A DNA stretch of 64,000 nucleotides from Icerya purchasi. Its lineage: Eukaryota; Arthropoda; Insecta; Hemiptera; Monophlebidae. The DNA is taken from positions 385,974,760 to 386,038,759 of the forward strand of contig CM077116.1 in NCBI GenBank assembly GCA_039619475.1, read 5' to 3'. How positions within the stretch are numbered: the stretch's first letter is position 1; each line of letters starts with the position of its first letter. The notes below the pieces were generated by a model, which was not told where the DNA came from, made no database searches, and worked only from the letters and a program-made list of their open reading frames with translations. Shown piece after piece: positions 49,823 to 59,617 of this stretch. The position numbers and the translations under genes were made by a program.

Positions 49823-51148
49823 TTAACCCGCCAGTACTCGCTGCGTGAGATTTTCTCTCACATGTCTGGATGAACGGTGTTGCCTAGGGCACACGCAGGT
49901 GGGAAAGTTAGGGCCTTGTATAGCTGGAGGGGAGGGGCACCGCCAGCCAAAGGACACCCGATAGTCAAGGTCAGTCATGTCTCGGCTTCGTAAGGAGGTA
50001 TTTGTTTTCGTTAGTGTTGAGCTGTGAGAAAAACTGTCACACGCGAGTGCTCCAGTTTCAATTTTTTCAGTACCCGAGTGCTGCCGCACCAATGTAAATA
50101 TTTCATAAAACCGTGTCAATATTTTCTGTAGTATGTTAAAGTTTTTTTTTCTCATTTCCTCGTCATTTATATTGCAGAATTCATCACAATTTTGCGTGGA
50201 AAGGTTACTTGCCGAAATGGGGAGGGCTGTTTTCGAAGCAACTAGTGTATATTCTACTGCTTTCTGCTTGTATTTTTTTCATCATTATTTCGTTTTACTT
50301 TGCTTTACTCGCGAATTTGCAAAGAAAAGGATGTTACTTTTGCAAAAAGTTGAGTGGTTAGGTGATTTTTTTTCAAGTTTCTACAACATACGACCCCGCT
50401 TTGCATGACTTTTTGTTTTGTTTTATTTCGTATCATTTCCAATTCATTTCGTTTTGTTTTATTTATTTTTCTTTATTAGTTTCCTCATCATAGGCCACTC
50501 CAAATAATGAAGATTTGGAAAATCTTCATGCTGAAGAAAACAGAAGCGACCCCGTGAGAAGTGATGGAGAAGAGGATTTGTTTTCCAGTCATGATACTGA
50601 TTCTGAACAATCTGAAGAAGAAAATGAAGACCCATATGAGAATGACAACCGATCAAGCTTTTTTTGGGGAAGGGACAATGCAACCGTTTGGCATTGCAGC
50701 CAAAAATATAGTGATACATCTTCCGGGAGTAAAACAAGTGGCTAAAAATGCAAAATCTCCAATAGAGTGCTGGAAACTTTTTCCCCCGACTCTATGATCG
50801 AAAAAATCGCGCACTACACCAACCTAGAGCACAGGCCAATTACTCACGAGAAAGGGATTGCCGTGATACCAGTCTTGCTGAAATGCTAGCTCTATTGCCG
50901 TATTTATTATTCTCATACAAACATAGACTACTGCGTTTCTAAGTATACCTACCGATACTGATTGAAAAAAATGAACCAAAAATTATTTCAATCTCTTAAT
51001 TTTTCGTATAGTGAAAAAGTAAAAGAAGAGAATGATGAATGAATAGACACAATTATTTTCAACCAGACTGTTCAAAAACTGGATAGTGTTTACACAGATA
51101 TCCCATGTGAGAGAGTATTGCTATGCCTAGCGAGTACTGGCGGGTTAA
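49823..51148 (+). mobile_element. Non-autonomous piggyBac-type transposon
   Basis: TTAA at 49823-49826 and 51145-51148 flank 16-base perfect terminal inverted repeats CCCGCCAGTACTCGCT. A subterminal CTCTCACATG motif on the left is inverted on the right. TTAA duplication with C-rich ends is the piggyBac signature. The 1.3 kb element keeps only the N-terminal part of a decayed transposase, so it would depend on a related active element for movement. Confidence 0.88.
50494..50990 (+). pseudogene. piggyBac transposase N-terminal relic
   Basis: After an acceptor-like CCTCATCATAG, the frame reads an acidic NNEDLENLHAEEN...SDGEEDLFSSHDTDSEQSEE stretch, the usual acidic N-terminus of piggyBac-like transposases. 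It continues with SSFFWGRDNATVWHC. A frame change follows, then KNIVIHLPGVKQVAKNAKSP and ECWKLFFP-like sequence, the start of the DDE_Tnp_1_7-type domain. A further frame gives SMIEKIAHYTNLE and RDTSLAEMLALL before stops. The catalytic aspartates and the C-terminal cysteine-rich region are missing, so no enzyme can be made. Confidence 0.75.
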
Positions 51149-53471
51149 CTGGTCGTCGTTTTGAATACTTAAAACTGCCAATAATAACGGCGCAAGAAAT
51201 AAAATTAATTAAAAACCCGTGTTCACGAGAAACTTTTTTTCATATCTGTGCGCAACAACAGTCCCGGCTTGCATATAGGAGAGTTTATAAAAGAAAAAAT
51301 TGTAAACAGAATTACATTTCGACACGGCTAATCCGGAAAGAATTTTTCTTTAAAAACATAAACTAAACCTTTTCAATCACAAAATCAATAAAATATGTTC
51401 GTAAATACAACTGTAAAAATGTAAGTAACACCAAAGTCTGTTGATCACAGATGACGTGGTAAAACTTTTGCGTTACGTGTCGCATTTTTTCACGAAATGA
51501 CCCCAGCCATAATGTCAAATGTAAAAGGAAAAATGAAAAAAATCGCTTAAATTTTCCGTAACATATTATTAACATAAGCTTTATTTACATATGTGTTAAA
51601 AAAAATAATTATAGTTTATGGACTATTTTATGCCGTTAGGCTCGCAATTATTTATTCGGAAGGTAAACTGGATTTCGGTGCTAAATTAAAAGTAATTATC
51701 TCAGGTGGCGAGAAAAAAAGGCCGTATTTATTTCTAAGGAAATGCAGTGGCCGTTAGAAAACGAGGATGAATCGTGATTAATTTTAACGTGTTCGATAAT
51801 TAAATTAAAACAGATTACTTGTCGTATAGAAAGTTAATAATGCGGTAATATTAATAAGCGGGCAGGTAGCGAAGTATGACAAAGGCCGGAATAATCGGCG
51901 AAGAACGAGTTATATTATAGCGGAGCACAACAGATAGATGCGAGCCTGCGCTCAACATTATCCTAATGAAGAAATAAGAAAAGCTCTGCGGAAAGCTGCC
52001 TCGCCGTCGACGGTCGAGATAATACGCGAGTTCGAGTTGTTGAACTGGCTGTTCTGTTTTTTCCGATTTCTCTCGCCTACCGTTTTCGGTCGTGCATGCC
52101 CACCGGGTCGCGCGAAGAACGCGGCGGAACTTTATGTCTCTGTCATTTTTGAATGCAACAGGCTTGTTCGCTGCGTTATAATAATTCACTGCGAAACTCC
52201 TGAAACGGAGCCTTTGCTAACGGCGCCAACGCGTCATGCGAGAAAGTACGATAATAAAAATAAGAAGGGTCGATTCGACATGCCTTAACCTCGCGCGCTC
52301 TTTTGTTCCCGCCATTCAACAGTTGCAGCAGTTATACGCGTTTTAGTCTCGTTGCTCGTTTAACAACATCCGCGGTACATTATCTAATGAACTCCTTTAC
52401 AGTGTACTAGCCCTCGGGGGATTCTCAGTAGAGGGCGGGAAAGAAAACGGGACCGAAGTAAGTGAAGACGCCTCCGCTGCCGAGCACTACTGGTACGATA
52501 TGCGACGAACTGCATCGATAATCGTAATCGGACGCATTCTACGCGGGGCCAACATTAAAACGGATCGGTGAAAAATTACGTACATTTCATTACTATTTTT
52601 CATATCTGCGACAACTGAAGCGAGTTGCCCAGTTCAGTTCAGTTCAGTTCGGTTCGGTTCGGTTCGGTTCGATCAATTTTTCACAGCCCTTAAATAACGT
52701 TGCACATTACGAGTTTCGGAAATATCATCTGGTCGCACCATGGTCGCGTACGTGTTACCCCCTCGTTGTTTTTAATAAAATATATACGCCGTTCCAGTCG
52801 TAAAATTACGCAATAGGCCAGACAGCTCTAAAACATCGCCTTCAATTTACTTGCGTCATATATTGCCGGCTAATGGACGCGAACTCGGTACTGTGCAAAT
52901 AATAGAGGGGCAGAATGAGTCATTTTCTCGTTTTCGGTAGAAATCAGGCAGACTACATCGGAACTGCTTCGAAAAAAAGCACAATTAATACAGCATAAAA
53001 ATATGATAGACCGCGATTTTTTATTACTATCATCATTTATAAAACAGCGGGTCAACTATCGCGACGTACCGAGTTTTAAGTACACTTGTTATATTTTCAT
53101 CAAAGCTCGCATATAATCACTTTCAAGTTTTCTGTGCCCATACCTTTCTCCGTAAATCGTAACTGACGTTTATTTGAACTTGTACAAGGTGCGACATAAT
53201 AATATAATAAAAAAAAACAAAACAAAGATAAATAGTATCAAGACTGAAGATAATTCCAATTCGAAACCAGCGAATCTATTGGTATCTGATCAAACTAAAA
53301 ACCCGATGAATACATAGTGATATGGTTATGCGACGACAGGTGTCTCTAGCCGCAAGAATCGGACTACAACAATCACAACAAAAATGTAATAGTACTCGTC
53401 GATGACAGTATTAAATTAAATTTCAAAGTTAAATATATCTCCCCAATACGATTTTTTCTATAATTTTACTA
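51149..53471. other. Intronic sequence with no gene recognised
   Basis: The stretch about 51,900-52,560 is less AT-rich and holds overlapping open frames of about 110 residues on both strands without domain features. A pentanucleotide array is listed at 52630-52672. Confidence 0.4.
52630..52672 (+). repeat. Pentanucleotide array (AGTTC)n switching to (GGTTC)n
   Basis: About four units of CAGTT/AGTTC followed by about four or five units of GGTTC, a single-base variant expanded in blocks. Confidence 0.9.
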
Positions 53472-53502
<31 letters not shown>

Positions 53503-54230
53503 ACTCGGCCATTTTGGCCTCGCAAGGGGCTGTGCTTTTTTTTTTTTTTTTAAATTTGTTGGGCTGTCAGCAACGGACGATTACTCATCAAGAAAGAAAA
53601 ATGTAGGACGAAGGAAAAATTAGGTCGCTAGGAGAACTATTCAGGGAAGAAGGAGACGATCAGAAAGAGAAAAAATATGAGGAATGGAAGCTTTTATGTC
53701 TTGCTAGCCGTTTTACCTGTTTAAGATATATATCTTATCTATATACAACTAAATGCCATGTAATCAGCATCGAAAGAGAAGTAAAGTTTTATCCATGATT
53801 CCAATTGCTGGGCAGCGCCCACAAAAAGATCCTCATCAAAACAATATGGCCGCAACTTCAAAGCAGTGCCCACAGTGCTCGATGAAAAAAAAACAAGAAA
53901 TCGCTATTTCGCACTACGGCTGCGACTGCAAAACAGTGCTCGCAATTTCCGTCCGGAAAAGCAAAGTGATTGTTTATCCATCATTCAAACGACAGCTACA
54001 GACCTTTGACCCATCTTGCTTACATTTCTGTCTCTTTCTCTTCTATACGTTGTATAAAATGATCAAAATTTACAACGTAATTCTAAATATCGGTCCGTAT
54101 GAATATGATAACATAATCACAAAAATCCTACAAAATATAACAAATGTTACATAAAATTGGAACATTTTTTTGGGATATTTTTTCTAATGGGGGGCTAGTC
54201 TAAGAATTACGTTGTAATTAGTATATATGT
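53472..54230 (+). repeat. Family A repeat, copy 8, interrupted by an insertion
   Basis: TA tract, AACTCGGCCATTTTGGCCTC and the first hairpin arm (CAAGGGGCTGTGC) end at 53535. The family sequence resumes near 54004 with CTTTGACCCATCTTGCTTAC and runs to GTCTAAGAATTACGTTGTAA and a TA tract. The 467-base insertion sits inside the hairpin. Confidence 0.82.
53536..54002 (-). mobile_element. Retroposed insertion with poly(A) in minus orientation
   Basis: The insertion begins on the plus strand with T16 (53536-53551), which is a poly(A) tail on the minus strand. Preceding it on the minus strand is GCTGACAGCCCAACAAATTT. The remaining about 450 bases have no recognisable coding region; a plus-strand open frame runs across the insertion and into family A sequence, so it is not a gene. 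It may be a 5'-truncated LINE or a processed transcript. No target duplication could be fixed. Confidence 0.5.
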
Positions 54231-55412
54231 GTGGGGGGGGGGATTTTTCATTTATACTATTTTTTGATCACTTATCAAAATGTCATATTAACAGAAGTGT
54301 GAAAGTATACGAAATCTAAATATTTTATAGAATATCCGGATATTTTTATTATATTGGATAATTTCAGACAACACACAAAAAAACCAACATTTTTCCTGAT
54401 TATATATATATATGTATGTGTTTGTGTGTATATCTCGTCATCACGTTTAGTACGATCCACTGCTGAATGTAGGTACTCCCCGATGAGATAAATTGATTTT
54501 CAAATTGGTTAGATGCATTTTATACCTTCTATCAGATTGCATGGCAGTTGTTATATACAAACGCTGGTCTAGACGCAAGTCCATACTTAGAACTGATTAT
54601 AAATGTTTAATTTATCGATATACAAACGCAGTCCTGCGAGTGTTTGTTTTTATCTTTGCCTTCCACAGGACTATTAGCGATTATTAGTTAATTATTTTTG
54701 TAATAATTTCTGTCGTCGCCTGGGATCGAACTCGAGACATACATAACGGAAGCCAAATGATCTAGCAACTAACATCAATAATCTATCAATGCACCGGTGT
54801 ATTATGAAATAATGTACTCTATGTGAAAAGAAATCTTTGTTCCGTTGTTCGATAATTTAAGATCAGAAGAAATGATCAGAAATCTCTAAGAAAGTACAGT
54901 ACCGGTATTCATAATTTCGATTCTGTTCCAGTAACTGTTTGATAGTTAAGCTAGAGACCCTCTTACGACATGTCGTGTAATCGTGTTCGTTCACAAACGC
55001 CATCGTACATTCGATCTGGTCCAACCTAATTTTGTTTAAAGAAGGTCTTCTTCTTAGCTGGTCATCGAAAATATCAATAAAGAACAGAAGCGGCGAATAA
55101 GAAGCAACAATTTAGTGTTAATAATGCGACAAATATTTTCAATATTCCCCTAGAAGGACCTTGATATTAAGCGTTTATTAAATTTAATAAAACTGTTTTC
55201 GATTATAGCTAATTACTACTCGTACTTCAATAAAAGATTTTCGACAATTACAATTCGGATTTTTGGCCACCGAATAATAATTATTATCTCGAGTTACGCT
55301 TCTTAGGGGAAAAAATTGTTCAAAAATTAAAACGAATCTTTAAATAATTATTAAATAATACTCACTTAAACACTCTAATGCTTTCATATGTCCATCGTAT
55401 AAGCATCATTTT
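54231..55412. other. Intronic sequence with no gene seen
   Basis: A G run (54232-54241) and a TA tract near 54400 are present, with the possible tRNA-derived sequence at 54713-54795. Nothing else is recognised. Confidence 0.4.
54713..54795 (-). repeat. Possible tRNA-derived sequence
   Basis: The minus strand carries GAGTTCGATCCCAGGCGACG, a good B box with T-arm-like context, preceded by GCTTCCGTTATGTATGTC and a weak A-box-like TTAGTTGCTAGATC. A full cloverleaf was not found. It is more likely a SINE head or tRNA pseudogene than a working tRNA gene. Confidence 0.4.
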
Positions 55413-55640
55413 ATGCTCACTTTGTTTCTCATTGGTCTCTTCCAATGCAAAACTGTAATTCTTTCTCCCCTCTTCTACACTACTACAAGGTTAATCTATC
55501 TTCAGATTCCTACCCTAAAGAACCTAACCTCTTTAATTAACTCTCCTTCCTTTTTCTCTACCGAAGACGCGCGTTTCATCTACTTCTTCGAACGCCATAT
55601 CTCGTTACGAAACTCTTTACCTTCGTCTCTATCCTCTATC
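55413..55640 (+). pseudogene. Possible non-LTR retrotransposon C-terminal relic
   Basis: A 137-residue plus-strand open frame includes LINSPSFFSTED and FFERHISLRNSLPSSL. This resembles the SFF-RT--WNSLP motif at the C-terminus of reverse transcriptase proteins in several non-LTR retrotransposons. Upstream RT blocks are not seen, and the rest of the frame is low-complexity hydrophobic sequence. No tail or target duplication was found. Confidence 0.4.
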
Positions 55641-58007
55641 CTAAGATCGGAATTGTTTCTCTCTAGATCCTACTCAGGCTATTTCTGTTTGAAATTTCTT
55701 CTTCTTCGCCTATTTCTTCTTATTCCTCTCCAATTTTATTCCTTATCACTGTTTGTCTCCTTCAATTTACACCGTATATTTTCAATCGCATTAAGAGTTT
55801 TCTTGTTTGTCTTTCGGTTTTTGTAGATCATCCATCTTATTATTCATTCTAAATATGTTTTTCAACATGATGCCGTAATCGAATTTTCCAATGTTCACTC
55901 ATTAAATCGGCTGTTTATAATCAGATAAAATGAAAAAATAAAAGAGAATCTCCTAAAACAAACGTAATCAAACATTAAAATATATCAATCTTTTTTTTTT
56001 TAATAATAATAATTAAGAAAAAAAGCACAAATAATTATATATAGTTTCAAATAGGCCTCCGAAAAAGATTAAATAAATTTTATTTTCGGATCCACTAGCA
56101 GCAATTTTACAAGGACTATGGGCAGTAATTTGAAAAAAACGACTGCAAGAAAAATCAGCTGACAGCCGGACTCTATATATGTATGTATATCTGACGATTG
56201 ACTTTCTTTCGACCAAACATTGTAATAGTTTTCTAACGCAAACTTCAACTCTTGCGCACCGCTTAATTTCCATCGTACTTTAACATTCTTTCATCTCATC
56301 TCGGTACATCGTTTCCGATCTAATTTGTACGGCGGTGAAATTCATTAGACTACAAATGCCACTTCTCACCACTTCTGGAATATCATCAAAAAATCCGAAT
56401 ATTACGAAACTGCTGCTTGCGACGGATTAGTGGGAAAAAGGATGAAAATTCTGACAGACTACAGTAACACGCAGCGACTGTGCTAAATAGGCAGATTTTC
56501 TTTTTGTCGTACACAAAGCTCACCACTAATTTTATAATGTAAATTAGAAATTTAATCGTTTCTTGATTAATAGGAACTTTCGGAGCGGTAAGAGACGCAG
56601 CGTACGCTTTCAGCGTTCTTCTTTGATCATTTACCGTCCGCTTTTTCAACTCGGACCAGTGCATATAACTGACTGCTACGCGGCGCGAGCTTCGTGCTGG
56701 CATTGATTGCTTTTGTGCCGAAAATTACGAATAAAGAAAATTTTACTCGGCAAACAAGCATAGTGTACGAAGAGAAGAATGTGGAAATTAAAAGAAGAGA
56801 AAAGCAAAGCAAAAACGAAATAAGGAATTACGGAGAGAAAAGAGGCGGCGAATAACTTTGGAAAGCCGAGAATTTATGCAGTCAATATCGCTTCTTTTTT
56901 TTCTTTTTCTTTTTTTTTATCAGCGAGAGCAAATAAAATAACGGCGAAAAAAATAAAAAAATAATAAAAAATAAACGATCAGCGGCGGGGGGCTGTTTAC
57001 ACGATATAAACAAGCAAGTAAAGTAAATACACTGGTAAAATGAAATGGATGAATGAAGTAGAAAGAAAATACGCGCCCCCACCGACCGAGCGTATGTTTG
57101 GCGGGGTTTGTGGTCAGGAGCAGGGAATCGGGGCAGCGTAAGCCAACGGAAAAGCCCGTTTCTCTATTTGTTCCATTTTATAAATCGCTCTTTAAGCCCT
57201 GCATCGAACTGGGTGCTTCTTTTTCGTTCCACATTCTATGCAAAACGTCGAATACGTACATAACAACGAGCCGTATATGTGTATATTAGCCATTTCCTGC
57301 GTCATAGATCGTACGGGTGGCGCCTACGACAGTTTTAGTATGCAACCATCCGATCGCCGAACCGTATCCTCTGAACAAACGACGGCGCACGGCCAACGAT
57401 TTTTCTACGGACCGTTTAACTGTGAATTCAAACGCACCCGTTAAAACTGTCGCCCCTCATTCCGCCTTGTTTTCTAAAGAATTTGAATACTTTTGAAGTT
57501 TTTCATTTTTTCGCTTTTTCACTTTTCCTAGTTTTTTTTTTTTTTTCTCTCTAACGACCGACCCTGAGAAAATAACGAAACTGACACAAAAGAAAAAAAC
57601 AAGAAAAAAAACGTTTACTTACTTCTTCGTGTACATAACGAAAAAGTTCGTTTTCTTTTTAAAAAAGGCTAATTAATTCTCTTTTGCCAGTTCTGCAAAA
57701 AAAAAAAAAAATGAACAAGCAAAACGGTTATTCTATGTTCTCTGCAAACTATAAAACCCTTAAAGTACTACTTCGACAAAGTTATAACTACCAGCTCTAT
57801 GTCGAAAGTTCCGGTACTTTCGCGTGTGATACACGTTAGTTCGATACAACCCGTGTAATGGTTTTCTTGAATTTTTCTTAAATCTTCGATAACTTTAAAA
57901 TAGTGCAACAACTGCAAAAGAAATGTCTTAACCGCAAGACGCTAACTAACAATGACAAACAAATTTCCATTCTTTATGATCAATTGCTTCATACTACACA
58001 TATACAC

Positions 58008-58050
<43 letters not shown>

Positions 58051-58072
58051 AAATAAAAGACAGCAAAAAACG
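55641..58072. other. Intronic sequence with no gene recognised
   Basis: The stretch 56,200-57,460 is less AT-rich and may include conserved non-coding DNA. Simple repeats at about 58003-58050 are (CATA)n passing into (TA)n. Confidence 0.4.
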
Positions 58073-58176
58073 ATCTAGTCGATTAAAAACGATTTTTCTA
58101 AAAGAATTTTAGAAGAAACAAAATTGGGGGTCAAGGAAACTTGCTCCTTTGCAAGAAGGGCAGAGTTATGTATATA
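58073..58176 (-). repeat. Family B hairpin module, left copy
   Basis: On the minus strand: ATAACTCTGCCCTTCTTGC, then a CAAAGGAGCAAG..TTTCCTTG hairpin-like stretch, CCCCCAAT, TTTCTTCTAAAATTC, CTAGATCG. It is an inverted copy of 63883-63989 at roughly 85% by eye. The order (TA tract, AACTCxGCC, hairpin, TTGACCCC, pyrimidine tract) parallels family A, although most bases differ. Confidence 0.75.
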
Positions 58177-58230
58177 TACATTGTATATATACATATATAT
58201 ATATATATAAATATTTATATACATGTACAT

Positions 58231-58744
58231 TACATAACCCAATCCTTTAAATCTCGCTACTGAGACTCCTCTTGAACTCCCAGAAGATAGTTTTTTATAA
58301 TTCCTATAGAAGAATAAATTTCCATCGACTATATAATTTTCTGTAAAATAATAAAGTTTTTTGGTAATTAAAAAAATGTTCAGAACGGACATATTTAATT
58401 TATGATTAGCCGAGAGATTTCTATTACAACTTGCACAGCGCACTTCTATAATGAAACTACGAGTATAACGTAAAAAAGGTTACTTCTTTTCTAAATCACT
58501 CAAATATATTAAATAATTTTTTAGCAGATTTTCTTATTACTGCAAATGTGAGGATGATATGGTTATTATATGGATACATATACATATATATGAAAAAAAA
58601 TTTTATTACCAAAAAGTGTTATTATTTTGCAGAAATTTACATAGTCGATGGAAATTTATTCTTCTATAGGAATTATAAAAAACTATCCATCTGGTAGTTC
58701 AAGAGTGGTCTCCACAGCGAGATCGAAAAAATTGAGTTATGTAG
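58231..58744. mobile_element. Palindromic MITE-like unit with arms of about 138 bases
   Basis: The left arm 58231-58368 and right arm 58605-58744 are inverted copies sharing ATAGTTTTTTATAATTCC, TAGAAGAATAAATTTCCATC and AATAATA..TTTTTGGTAAT. The spacer is about 236 bases. TA-rich sequence flanks both sides. No coding capacity is present; a 122-residue minus-strand open frame (58443-58075) merely crosses this arm and the family B module. Confidence 0.85.
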
Positions 58745-58762
58745 GATTTATATATATACATA

Positions 58763-59282
58763 TAGGGTGATTTTTTAAGAGTTAAGTTTTTCAGGTTGGC
58801 AGCACTGGTTGGTGGTATTGGCGTCCAAACGTCATCTGTCAAAGTGAAAAGTTTTCAGTATACTCTGCCATTTCATCATGGAAAGACACAAACGAGCAAC
58901 GATTGCAAATTGTTGAAATTTATTATCAAAATTCGTGCTCTGTGAAAAATGTGCATCGTTTGTTACGACCATATTATGGTCGTCATAATCGACCTGGTGA
59001 ATCAACAATTCGTGCTGTTATCACCAAATTTCGTACCAAATTTGGTGATAACAGCACGAATTGATGATTCACCAGGTCGTAACAAACGATGCACATTTTT
59101 CACAGAGCACTGGTTTTTGATAATAAATTTCAACAATTTGCAATCGTTGCTCGTTTATAAGTCTTTCCATGATGAAATGGCAGAGTATACTGAAAACTTT
59201 TCACTTTGACAGATGACGTTTGGACGCCAATACCAACCAGTGCTGCCAACCTGAGAAACTTACCTCTTAAAAAATCACCCTG
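58763..59282. mobile_element. Fold-back element from the 5' end of a mariner/Tc1-like transposon
   Basis: Two near-identical inverted arms, 58763-59031 (269 bases) and 59038-59282 (245 bases), meet at a 6-base loop (CGTACC). The outer ends are (C/T)AGGGTGATTTTTTAAGAG, flanked by TA as in Tc1/mariner insertions. Each arm contains the start of a transposase gene. After a methionine, the right arm reads NEQRLQIVEIYYQ; the left arm keeps SCSVKNVHRLLRPYYGRHNR and FRTKF. That is the N-terminal helix-turn-helix region of a mariner-like family common in insects. Small indels break the frame in both arms. The right arm lacks a 24-base segment bounded by GACC in the left arm. Confidence 0.85.
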
Positions 59283-59305
59283 TATATATATATATATATA
59301 TATAT
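59283..59305. repeat. (TA)n tract between fold-back element and LINE
   Basis: About 20 bases of TA abut the fold-back end and the LINE 5' end. Confidence 0.9.
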
Positions 59306-59617
59306 TGTTAATATTCGATGGAAAGTGCTATCTATTGTTTACTCGCGTTCGTGTATTTTTTATCAGCGCATTATAATCGACAGACCGGTGAGACCGTTCT
59401 TTTACTATCTATTGATAAATATATATTAATTGATAAACAATTATTAAAGTGTTATGAAGAATCTGTGTAATATCTTACGTACTGGTTACGATAAGAAACA
59501 GTTACGTTTTCTTTATTCATCAGTGCAGCCATATATGGTTTCTGAATTTATTGTAGTAGCCTTAAACGGTTTCATTTACGATAAAAGCCTCTTCTATTTC
59601 ATATACTGAAATTTAAA

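Noticed and set aside
51118..51366. An 82-residue open frame as the C-terminal cysteine-rich domain of the piggyBac transposase
   Set aside because: It begins at the right terminal repeat and continues outside the element. The cysteine spacing does not match the family.
45938..52288. Overlapping open frames on both strands in the GC-richer parts (for example 45629-45836 and 51851-52288)
   Set aside because: Mirror-image open frames on opposite strands without domain features are expected where stop codons are less frequent. No splice pattern supports them.
53753..54154. A 133-residue plus-strand open frame
   Set aside because: It starts in the poly(A)-tailed insertion and runs across the junction into family A sequence, so it is a chance frame.
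58075..58443. A 122-residue minus-strand open frame
   Set aside because: It spans a family B module, a TA tract (reading as IYIYIYM) and a palindrome arm. No protein origin is plausible.
58949..59209. An 86-residue open frame across the centre of the fold-back element
   Set aside because: It reads through the palindrome centre and out along the opposite arm in antisense. The real coding relic is in a different frame.
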